DNA of 20,475 nucleotides, from assembly GCA_040902585.1 (NCBI GenBank), contig JBBDXA010000167.1:1-20475 (forward strand), in the 5' to 3' direction. The notes beneath the pieces are model-generated. The model was not told the DNA's origin, did no database searches, and was given only the letters and a program-made list of their open reading frames with translations. Origin of the DNA: JBBDXA01 sp040902585 (GTDB taxonomy: Bacteria; Planctomycetota; Phycisphaerae; Phycisphaerales; Phycisphaeraceae). The first letter of the stretch is position 1. Each line of letters starts with the position of its first letter. Below are positions 14,582 through 20,475 of this stretch, piece by piece. A program made the translations under genes and the position numbers.

Positions 14582-16745
14582 CAGTTACCTCTCTTGTCGC
14601 CCTTGAGCGGGCCGCAGTCAGGTTGGCCGGCAGTGTGACGGTGAATGTCGTACCCGCGCCAGCATCGCTGCTAACTGTAATCTCGCCGTCCATCATTTCA
14701 CAGAAGCTGCGGCACAACATCAAACCAAGACCCGTTCCGCCGTACTTTCGAGTCGTCGAACCATCAGCCTGCGAAAAGGGCTGGAACAGCTTCTTCAATT
14801 GTTCGTCGGTCATTCCGATTCCAGAATCAATGACTTCAAATATAACCACATTTCTGACTTGGGGAGCCGTTGCCGGTCCGCGTAGCCCCTCCGCATCGAC
14901 CGGGACATCGGCGTCGGGGGCAGCCCATCGAATCGCATCACGGCGGACGCGGATGGTGATCGATCCGCTCTCTGTAAACTTGGCCGCGTTCGACAGGAGA
15001 TTGAAGAGTATCTGCCGCGTGCGTGTCAGGTCGGCATGCATCACACCGATCTCCGCGGGGCATTGGACCGCAAGTTCGTTCGACTTCTTCTCAATGAGAG
15101 GGCGTACCGTCATGGCAACGTCACGCACCAGTGTGGCAATCTCAAAATCTTCAAGATAGAGATCCATCATGCCGGCCTCGACCTTGGAAAGGTCGAGAAC
15201 ATCATTGATCAAACCCAACAGATGCTTGCCGGCCGCCTGAATCCTTTGCAGGTCTTCCACGTCTTTTTCGCGACCTTCCTCCTCTGCGTCTTCCCGCAGA
15301 ATCTCGCTGAAACCGATGATCGCGTTCATCGGCGTACGTAACTCGTGGCTCATGTTGGCGAGAAACTGACTCTTGGTCTGATTGGCGTGCTCCGCTTCCT
15401 CTTTGGCTTTGCGCAGGTCGGCCTCGGCCTGCTGGCGCAGCGTGATGTCGTTGGCGATTCCCAGAAAGCCCGTGACATGTCCATCAGAATCGCGCAGTGC
15501 CGTCACTGTCTGCGCCACTGGAATGCGCACGCCTTCCTTGCTGATGAAGGTCCACTCGCGTTCTTCAATTGCACCTCGGCGCGGCCGGGCGACGAACACT
15601 TCGAACCCCGGCGATATCGGCGAACTCAACTCGTCGGACAATTGATCAGCTCGACGGGCCATCTCCTGTTCATCGTGATAACGTGTCGGCGTCGTTAATC
15701 CAATCATTTCACCTGCCGTGTAACCCAGCAGTCTTTCGGCCGCCGTGTTGAACGACAGGATCGTTCCGTCGGTTCCCGTTGAAATGATGGTGCAATCGGC
15801 GCTGTTTAGGATGGCGCGCTGCAAAGTCAATGTATGTTCCAATTCAGCGGTGCGCAAAGCCACGCGATCCTCAAGTCGGGCGTTCGTATGTTGGGCGTGG
15901 CGAAGGGAAGCCAGAACGACCCCCAGGAACAACAGACACAGGAAGTAAAGGATGGACTGGTTGGTGTCCTGATCGCTCAAGGTGCGGGCGAAAGCAGCCG
16001 CGTAAGCCTGCTCGATCCGGTTCGCTACTTCGTGCAGCGTCGGCTTGAGCACTTCCGGAACGAGTGCGTCAATCTCAGGCTTGCGGGACAGAATCACTTC
16101 GACGTGCAGGAGGAGGGACGTCACGGCCGGGCTGATTGCCGAGTTGTTCGAATCCTTCCATGCGTTCATCTCCTTGACGCTGTCCGCCACTCTGACCGCG
16201 TCCGCTTCGTCGCTGAAAAGATTGTAAATAAGGACATCCTCAATCAGGCGATGGAGCAGCGTGCTGCGTGCCGGATCATCGGAAGTCAGCGCCTGTGTCA
16301 GTTGGCGGGTAAGGACAGGGATCGATTTCATCGAATTCCTGTACACGGCCTGATTTGATTTGAACCTCTGGACCAGATCCTCCTTTCTGGCCAGTTCGTC
16401 CTCCAGCTCAATGAGTAGGGTCTCGATCGAACCGCGACCTGTCGCGTCGAGAAAGGCAGGAGGAGTATCCAGTTCCTGGTGAATGGTCTGGAGCTTCTTG
16501 AGCGAATCTTCAAGCGGGTCAAAATCAAGCGTGCGGCCATATCGAATCAGCAGAATGTCCTTGTCCAGCTGCGCGTTGACTTCCCGCACTTCCAGAATCC
16601 GCGAGCGGTAGGTCGCATGGTCGCGGGCGTTGACCGATTGGGTCTTGAAATAGATGTAGGTCAGGAAGGCCAACATCACTGCCAACGCGAGGAACAACAC
16701 CGCGACCGACGTCGTGCGGCGGACTTTTGACCTATTGGCTTCCAT
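14550..16745 (-). CDS. Membrane sensor histidine kinase: all-helical periplasmic (DAHL-like) sensor, PAS, HisKA, HATPase
   Basis: A 731-aa kinase. TM1 (about 14-33) and TM2 (about 264-282) bracket a helical periplasmic domain of about 230 residues; LLIRYGRTLDFDPLEDSLKKL resembles the DAHL family of double all-helical ligand-binding sensors. A coiled coil (about 285-310) leads to a PAS domain (about 311-436, LNSADCTIISTGTDGTILSFN to GFLGIANDIT). HisKA follows with phospho-acceptor H467 in MSHELRTPMNAIIGFSE. The ATPase domain has N586 in the N box, DSGIGM at 640-645 and GGTGLGL at 669-675, so it looks active. The start overlaps the upstream peroxidase gene by 14 bp, with AAAGGA about 10 nt before the ATG. 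The ligand is unknown; the operon context points to a redox or peroxide-related cue. The DAHL assignment is less certain than the kinase core. Confidence 0.93.
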   Translation of the reverse strand: MEANRSKVRRTTSVAVLFLALAVMLAFLTYIYFKTQSVNARDHATYRSRILEVREVNAQLDKDILLIRYGRTLDFDPLEDSLKKLQTIHQELDTPPAFLDATGRGSIETLLIELEDELARKEDLVQRFKSNQAVYRNSMKSIPVLTRQLTQALTSDDPARSTLLHRLIEDVLIYNLFSDEADAVRVADSVKEMNAWKDSNNSAISPAVTSLLLHVEVILSRKPEIDALVPEVLKPTLHEVANRIEQAYAAAFARTLSDQDTNQSILYFLCLLFLGVVLASLRHAQHTNARLEDRVALRTAELEHTLTLQRAILNSADCTIISTGTDGTILSFNTAAERLLGYTAGEMIGLTTPTRYHDEQEMARRADQLSDELSSPISPGFEVFVARPRRGAIEEREWTFISKEGVRIPVAQTVTALRDSDGHVTGFLGIANDITLRQQAEADLRKAKEEAEHANQTKSQFLANMSHELRTPMNAIIGFSEILREDAEEEGREKDVEDLQRIQAAGKHLLGLINDVLDLSKVEAGMMDLYLEDFEIATLVRDVAMTVRPLIEKKSNELAVQCPAEIGVMHADLTRTRQILFNLLSNAAKFTESGSITIRVRRDAIRWAAPDADVPVDAEGLRGPATAPQVRNVVIFEVIDSGIGMTDEQLKKLFQPFSQADGSTTRKYGGTGLGLMLCRSFCEMMDGEITVSSDAGAGTTFTVTLPANLTAARSRATREVTDGENPVGRGQ

Positions 16746-17826
16746 CGAGAGGTCGTCCTTTATATTCCCCTGTCAGGGTCTTCAGGAATGAAGTGATCAG
16801 GGAAACCTCCGCATCACTCAAAATCCGTCCGACGTTGTACTCGGCCATGCGCCGAACGGCCTCGTTCAGGTCGCCGGCTGAACCATCATGAAAATACGGC
16901 GGGGTGATTGCCACGTTGCGAAGCGAGGGAACCTTGAACACATATTTGTCTGATACGTTTTTGGTCACGTTGTATCGCCCGAAGTGGATCGACTTGCTGT
17001 CCTCGCCTTCGGCGAAGGCTTTCTTCATGACGCCGAATTTCTCGAACATGTTGCCGCCGACATTGACGCCTTGATGGCAGCTCACGCACCCGAGCGACTT
17101 GAAAAGAGCGTAGCCTTTCAATTCTTCCGCCGACAGCGCCGAGTCATCATTCCGCAACCAGCGGTCGAAGCGGCCGTTGGGAGTAATCAACGATCGTTCA
17201 AACGTGGCGATCGCATCCTTGACGGCCTCTCTGCTCAAGCCGGTTTCATAGATGGAATCGAACTGTTCGACAATACTTTTATCCTTGCTCAGAATCGAGA
17301 GGAGGAATTCAAAGCTGCTGCCCATCTCGTGGTCATCCGTAAGCGGACCTTCGACCTGGTCTTCGAGCGACTTGGCGCGACCATCCCAGAATTGTCGGAA
17401 ATTGAAGCCGCTGTTGAAGACAGTCGGGGCGTTGAGTAGACCGCGCTTGCTGCCGACGCCCACGGAGAAGCGCATGCGATTCGTGCCGCCGGTCTCCAGG
17501 TTGTGGCAACTGGCACATGAAACCGTGCCATCGATGGAAAGGCGGGCATCGTGGAACAGGGCATGGCCGAGCTTGACCTTGCGCTTGTCAAGTTCAACGC
17601 TTAATGGGATCGGCCGCAGCGGTTCCTGACGCACGCTTGACTTCTCGGGCTCATAAACGATTCCCGTGCCCGGGTCACCATCCGATCCATCCGGAGTGGT
17701 CGATTGACCGTCCGCCACCTCGCGCGGTCGGCCCTTCCCATTGGCGAGGTAGATGACAATGACCGCGCCGACGGCCAGGACACTCAGAAAAATCGCACCG
17801 ATGCGAACGCGCTTGTCGAATTTCAC
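16732..17826 (-). CDS. Membrane-anchored di-heme cytochrome c peroxidase (CCP/MauG family)
   Basis: A 364-aa protein starting at a GTG (17826) with GAGG 7 nt upstream. An N-terminal TM anchor (about 9-27) and a Gly/Asp/Ser linker (about 30-60) precede the peroxidase domains. The first heme site is CASCH (104-108) after LFHDARLSIDGTVS; then FWDGRAKSLEDQVEGPL, a conserved CCP segment. The second heme site is CVSCH (247-251), and the C-terminal part has VPSLRNVAITPPYFHDG (299-315). Bacterial CCPs reduce H2O2 to water in the periplasm using c-type cytochrome electrons; MauG relatives instead oxidise protein side chains. Active-site residues were not resolved enough to decide. The stop overlaps the sensor kinase start by 14 bp, so the peroxidase and a sensor are made together. 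Single upstream promoter candidate at 17869-17897. Confidence 0.93.
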   Translation of the reverse strand: MKFDKRVRIGAIFLSVLAVGAVIVIYLANGKGRPREVADGQSTTPDGSDGDPGTGIVYEPEKSSVRQEPLRPIPLSVELDKRKVKLGHALFHDARLSIDGTVSCASCHNLETGGTNRMRFSVGVGSKRGLLNAPTVFNSGFNFRQFWDGRAKSLEDQVEGPLTDDHEMGSSFEFLLSILSKDKSIVEQFDSIYETGLSREAVKDAIATFERSLITPNGRFDRWLRNDDSALSAEELKGYALFKSLGCVSCHQGVNVGGNMFEKFGVMKKAFAEGEDSKSIHFGRYNVTKNVSDKYVFKVPSLRNVAITPPYFHDGSAGDLNEAVRRMAEYNVGRILSDAEVSLITSFLKTLTGEYKGRPLDGSQ

Positions 17827-17868
17827 GTGCGCACCTCTATCTTTGGGACATGACGCAGATTGGAGTGG

Positions 17869-17897
17869 ATACTAAAGTTTCACGAGTGTTTGGTCAA
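17869..17897 (-). promoter_or_regulatory. Sigma70-type promoter of the peroxidase/kinase/receiver operon
   Basis: On the minus strand, -35 TTGACC (17897-17892) and -10 TAGTAT (17874-17869) are separated by exactly 17 bp. It predicts a start near 17862 and a leader of about 36 nt, followed by GAGG (17837-17834) and the GTG at 17826. This is the best promoter match in the window. Confidence 0.6.
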
Positions 17898-18068
17898 ACG
17901 AGTCGCTGAGTGAATCACACGAATGAGACCGGAGTAGTGAGGTTCAAGGTTGCTGAATGGGACACCTTGCGAACGGGAGCCGAGCTATAACCAGAACCTG
18001 TGGATGAGATCGTGAATAAGCCGGCGTACCTTGTTCCTGAATTCAAAGCGCCGTAAGTCTCGCGGTGA

Positions 18069-18527
18069 TCAGTCGGCTACCAACGGCGGACCGGCCACGT
18101 GTTCCAGCATGGTTTCGATGTGCTGGGTTCCTGACGTGAGATAGATCGTCCCACCACTAATTGTGAATGACCACGTGATCTGTCGATCCAGCGAGTCAAC
18201 CAAACGAGCGATCGCTGTCGCGTCGACGCCCAGAACGGTGATGTTGTCCCGCTCGTTGAGATCGTCCAGGTGATCGCTCTCCCATGTGGGCCGCTTCTTG
18301 CCGTAGGCAAACAGGATCACGCGTTCACAGTGTCTCGCCGCCTTGAGCAGTCGCTTCGCCTCGGGCAAGCCCACCTCGATCCACAGTTTCACACGCTCGC
18401 CCATCCCCGGCTTCAACTCCGTTACCCAGACATCCAGTTCGTCACCGCTGCTGACGCCTCCGGTAAAGCGGCATCTACGGGGCTGCAACCAAGTGCGGTT
18501 CGATAACCGCTCTGCGGAGCGTGACAT
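18069..18527 (-). pseudogene. yaeQ: YaeQ-family protein, 5'-truncated remnant
   Basis: The 152-codon frame matches YaeQ only from about residue 20 onward: FTGGVSSGDELDVWV, VKLWIEVGLPEAKRLLKAAR, VILFAYGKKRPTWES, then LTSGTQHIETML. YaeQ proteins are about 180 aa and begin with a conserved block of roughly 50 residues (MALKATIYKAELQI type), which is absent. The first 18 or so codons here are unrelated basic, Arg-rich sequence. The break is near 18470, on the side facing the IS4 transposase remnant, so an insertion followed by deletion is the likely cause. YaeQ has a PD-(D/E)XK nuclease-like fold of unclear function. A shortened product could still be made from the ATG at 18527, but no ribosome binding site was found. 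Confidence 0.72.
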
Positions 18528-18653
18528 TCGATTGATCAGTGGTACGGTCGGGTGGCGAAGGAAGTGGTGGCGCAGCGGAGAGCGGAAGCCTCTGGAAATG
18601 TACTTTGAGTGCGACGGTGCGTTGGGCCTCTACGGTTGACACAACCGGCGTGA

Positions 18654-18905
18654 TGCCGGTATTCAGTCAGAAGTGATGCGCCGCTGCCGCCGCAGGACGC
18701 CGACGATTCGACAACGCAGGTGCTGCGCAAGATCGATCCGCCGGCCGGCAAGGCGACGCGCGGGTGGTACTGGCGAGCGATCGCCAAACTAGGCGGCTTC
18801 CAGGCCCGCCCCAGCGACGGCGACCCCGGCTGGCTCACGCTATGGCGCGGCTGGCAGACGCTGATGATCCTGGTGCGCGGATTCGAACTGGCGGCGGTGA
18901 GGTAG
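18654..18905 (+). pseudogene. IS4-family transposase, C-terminal remnant
   Basis: The frame between a stop at 18651 and the TAG at 18903 encodes the C-terminal end of an IS4-type DDE transposase. WYWRAIAKLGGFQARPSDG followed by DPGWLTLWRGWQTL matches the usual IARLGGFLGRKGDGEPGWKTLWRGWQ ending of these enzymes. The catalytic domain (about 300 residues) is absent, so the fragment cannot transpose. Family-like sequence starts near 18738; the codons before it are doubtful. I found no convincing terminal inverted repeats in the flanks. It lies beside the truncated yaeQ and about 270 bp from the tRNA fragment, in a degraded insertion area. Confidence 0.7.
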
Positions 18906-18983
18906 ATGTGGGGAAAGATCAGGCTAGGGGGGAAGCGCTCAGGCTTGGTACGCAAGGCAGGCTCAATGCGACCGGTGCCGCAC

Positions 18984-19001
18984 ATCGCGTTTTATCGCGA
19001 T
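18984..19001. repeat. Small hairpin ATCGCG-TTTTAT-CGCGAT
   Basis: A perfect 6-bp stem with a 6-nt AT-rich loop, 78 bp after the transposase remnant. No T tract follows. Function unknown; it may be part of the former insertion element end. Confidence 0.3.
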
Positions 19002-19071
19002 TAAGTTCGTTCCATCGGCGTCGTCGGGCGGGTCAGGGAAATGCGGCGCGGGGAGACGAGAGGTTTTCTTG

Positions 19072-19136
19072 CACTACATTTCTGGTCGAGGCTGCACTAC
19101 AAAGGTCAATTTATCGACCCCAACCCAAATGTAGTG
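19072..19136. repeat. Three CACTACA repeats next to the tRNA fragment
   Basis: CACTACATTT at 19072-19081 has a perfect 10-base inverted copy, AAATGTAGTG, at 19127-19136. A third, partial copy in direct orientation, CACTACAAA, sits at 19095-19103. The cluster ends 36 bp before the tRNA-Gly fragment. The arrangement resembles integrase arm-binding sites near an attachment core, but no binding protein is encoded in the window. Confidence 0.5.
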
Positions 19137-19172
19137 ACTCGACGCATGTCAATGTGTTCAATACTTTTTGCA

Positions 19173-19220
19173 AGCGGGCGAAGGGATTCGAACCCTCAAC
19201 ATTCAGCTTGGAAGGCTGCG
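19173..19220 (-). tRNA. 3'-half fragment of tRNA-Gly(TCC), probable attachment-site scar
   Basis: Read on the minus strand, the fragment has an anticodon stem-loop CAGC-CTTCCAA-GCTG with anticodon TCC, a 5-nt variable loop, and a T arm GAGGG-TTCGAAT-CCCTT. The acceptor 3' strand CGCCCGC and discriminator T follow. Nothing upstream (right of 19220) can form the D arm or the matching GCGGGCG 5' acceptor strand, so the tRNA cannot fold. CCA is not encoded. 3'-half tRNA duplications of this kind are the standard scar left by tyrosine-integrase elements that insert into tRNA genes. The intact copy and the integrase are not in the window. Confidence 0.78.
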
Positions 19221-19228
19221 AACAAGAT

Positions 19229-19429
19229 ATGGAAGTGGCTGTAGATACAGCAAATACATCGCAGGCGTCGTCCGCTTGTACCGCTGCTTGTACCGGCAAG
19301 CCGGTTGAAGACCCGAGCGACGAGGAATTTGCCGCCGCTCTTTGCATGATCGCCGAGTTGCCCCTCATCCGGGAGGAGAAGTTACTTGCCGTTCGACGCC
19401 TGCTGGCTGGGAAGCACCGACGCCGATGA
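19229..19429 (+). CDS. Small hypothetical protein next to the tRNA scar
   Basis: A 66-codon frame from the ATG at 19229. The N-terminal half is low-complexity Ala/Thr/Ser with two Cys; the C-terminal half looks like a real helical segment (DPSDEEFAAALCMIAELPL, then REEKLLAVRRLL). The same frame is open upstream to 18764, but that part reads antisense through the tRNA fragment (FEPSTFSLEG) and is probably spurious. No ribosome binding site was seen. I do not recognise the family. By the usual integration model it lies just inside the inserted element. Confidence 0.4.
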   Translation: MEVAVDTANTSQASSACTAACTGKPVEDPSDEEFAAALCMIAELPLIREEKLLAVRRLLAGKHRRR

Positions 19430-19899
19430 CCGGGGAGTCGGCATGGAAACAGAGTCTGAGGGGATTCCGGCGCATAGGTGAACCGCGGGAGCATGGTGCT
19501 GCTCCGCCATTCGAACACGCACGCGGGCCATGACATGGGGTCAAAGAATAATACATTCCACGCTTCCGGTACAATGAAGAAATGAAGCGTCACCATTGTG
19601 ACCATCCGACCTTTCAATGCTTCAGATGAAGCCAAAACCTGCTTTCACGTGTCGATCAACCGCGTTCTTGGCGCTCCAGTTGCCTCGGATTCATCTTTGA
19701 AACCCCGCGAAGTCGCGAGTTGCATCGATTTCTTGTACTTGTCCTCGTTTGTGAGGGCCTATTTTGCCTGACATTTGAGGCCACACGCCCATTCATTTCA
19801 GCCCCATGCCTCTTTTCAGCCTGAAAACGCCACTTTGCCCCTAACGAACCCTGTCGACAGTCCCGAACCGCTCGTTTTCCAACCGATGGAAAGCCAGTC
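19430..19899. other. 470-bp stretch without a supportable gene
   Basis: Frames on both strands are short and show no recognisable protein. It contains a small palindrome, GTCAC-CATT-GTGAC at 19589-19602, and a TACAAT hexamer at 19570-19575 just before a 15-codon frame (19582-19629) that I do not call. GC content falls toward the right end of this stretch. Confidence 0.5.
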
Positions 19900-20322
19900 G
19901 TGCAAAAGGGTGCTACAATATCCTTTAAGCGTACACCCGGCGAGCTTGTAAATGGATCAAAAAACCTAAAGTGCTGCGAAGGATACATTGAGCGGCCGCC
20001 CGAGAAAGAATCGAAAAGCAGCTATTTTGAGATTGAACTGTTAGATGGAAGAAAGTGGCGCTATGACAGTTCTACATTTGGCGAGTCTTCGCCACAGCCG
20101 GTCAATGAAAAACTTCCAGAGCACTGCCGGGGTTTAATTGAGTGGTCGATGGAAAGAAAAGACAACGACAAAGGGGAAGTCACGCTTGTGTCCCAGACAT
20201 ATACGGTAAAGCGAGATGTAGCAAGCATAATAGTGAACTTTACTGTAACAGCCGAATGTAGATGTTCTGAGGCCAAGGAGCCAAACAAAGTCGACATAAC
20301 GCTGAAAGGATCGCTGCCATGA
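19900..20322 (+). CDS. Hypothetical protein, AT-richer than the rest of the window
   Basis: A 140-aa frame from a GTG at 19900. The product has no TM segment or signal and alternates charged and beta-type stretches (YFEIELLDGRKWRYDSS, EVTLVSQTYTVKRDVASIIVNFTVTAECRC). Several Cys are present, including CC near residue 25 and CRC near residue 121. I do not recognise the family. Codons ending in A or T are frequent, unlike the GC-rich genes to the left, which suggests recent acquisition. The start is uncertain: no clear Shine-Dalgarno site is seen, and a TACAAT hexamer lies just inside the frame at 19912. Its stop overlaps the ATG of a tiny lipoprotein gene, so the two may form a pair. Confidence 0.6.
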   Translation: MQKGATISFKRTPGELVNGSKNLKCCEGYIERPPEKESKSSYFEIELLDGRKWRYDSSTFGESSPQPVNEKLPEHCRGLIEWSMERKDNDKGEVTLVSQTYTVKRDVASIIVNFTVTAECRCSEAKEPNKVDITLKGSLP

Positions 20323-20426
20323 ACAGATCGATACATCGTCTGTGCGTCAAGCATATAGCAGTTGCAATCGCCGCAACCAGCACATTCGGCTGTGTTTTGC
20401 CACCGCGACATTCGGATGACTGGTAA
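20319..20426 (+). CDS. Tiny putative lipoprotein (35 aa), coupled to the upstream ORF
   Basis: The ATG at 20319 overlaps the preceding stop as ATGA. The 35-codon frame starts with basic residues (MNRSIHRLCVKH) and a short hydrophobic core (IAVAIAAT). It ends the signal in a lipobox-like STFGC with Cys at residue 25, and would leave a mature peptide of only 11 residues (CVLPPRHSDDW). Very small lipoproteins of this design exist (entericidin-like peptides, lysis lipoproteins), but no specific similarity is claimed. The overlap and signal layout support a real gene. It could instead be the start of a longer lipoprotein cut short by mutation. Confidence 0.5.
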   Translation: MNRSIHRLCVKHIAVAIAATSTFGCVLPPRHSDDW

Positions 20427-20475
20427 AGCAACCGCTTTTCTGTAAATATCGTTTTCGTCATCGTTGGCTCGGTCT

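Noticed and set aside
18650..18660. GCCGG-type 6-bp hairpin around 18644-18660 as a terminator
   Set aside because: The stem is short, no T tract follows, and there is no gene end just upstream on the plus strand.
18536..18985. 150-codon minus-strand frame opposite the transposase remnant
   Set aside because: The plus strand carries clear IS4 transposase similarity here. The minus frame has no recognisable features.
18764..19228. 221-codon frame running through the tRNA fragment
   Set aside because: It overlaps the transposase remnant in another frame and includes an antisense tRNA translation (FEPSTFSLEG), a known source of false proteins. Only the last 66 codons are kept as a possible gene.
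19582..19629. 15-codon frame after a TACAAT hexamer
   Set aside because: Spacing to a -10-like box is attractive, but the peptide is tiny, unrecognised and has no supporting context.
19900..20426. Rz/Rz1-type phage spanin pair
   Set aside because: The second gene is a small lipoprotein, but the first product lacks the N-terminal TM helix and coiled coil of Rz, and the overlap is only 4 bases. No other phage genes are present.
1..20475. CRISPR array, rRNA or intact tRNA genes
   Set aside because: No regularly spaced repeats or rRNA-like segments were seen on reading. The only tRNA-like sequence is the 3'-half fragment at 19173-19220.

Overview
The window looks like a chromosome segment (or metagenome-assembled contig) from a Planctomycetota bacterium, possibly Phycisphaerae-like. 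The clearest marker is the first gene, a large secreted protein with a planctomycete cytochrome c domain, DUF1549 and DUF1553. A sorbosone/glucose-dehydrogenase-type fusion and a PQQ-like beta-propeller follow it. Most of the window is GC-rich. Shine-Dalgarno sites are present before some genes and absent before others. A run of 10 N at 11279-11288 marks a scaffold join.

Layout. (1) 1-6987: a secreted oxidative-catabolism block. A partial PSCyt1/DUF1549/DUF1553 protein on the minus strand diverges from a PQQ-dependent sugar dehydrogenase fused to PKD, cytochrome c and CBM6 modules, followed by a PQQ_2 propeller protein. The divergent spacer holds a REP-like inverted repeat pair. (2) 7064-9226: two tandem COG1092 methyltransferases, one without and one with an N-terminal PUA domain (RlmI type). 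(3) 9383-13004: an Mla/MCE-type lipid transport operon of MlaE permease, MlaF-like subunit, MCE-domain MlaD and a TPR-like lipoprotein. The MlaF-like protein has lost every ATPase motif I can align. (4) 13035-14138: a response regulator fused to a class III cyclase domain whose catalytic residues are replaced. (5) 17826-14201, minus strand: a translationally overlapping operon of a membrane-anchored di-heme cytochrome c peroxidase, a two-TM sensor histidine kinase and a CheY-like receiver. It has a recognisable sigma70-type promoter and reads as a redox- or peroxide-linked signalling unit.

(6) 18069-20475: an accessory junction. It holds a 5'-truncated YaeQ gene, the C-terminal remnant of an IS4-family transposase, a 3'-half fragment of tRNA-Gly(TCC) that looks like an integration scar, short repeats next to it, and AT-richer unknown ORFs. 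One of these is a 35-codon lipoprotein gene that overlaps its upstream neighbour by ATGA.

The most notable observations are the motif-less MlaF subunit inside an otherwise intact lipid transport operon, the degenerate REC-cyclase, the peroxidase/kinase/receiver overlap operon, and the tRNA-Gly attachment scar with its flanking debris. All family assignments come from motif recognition by eye; no database search was run.
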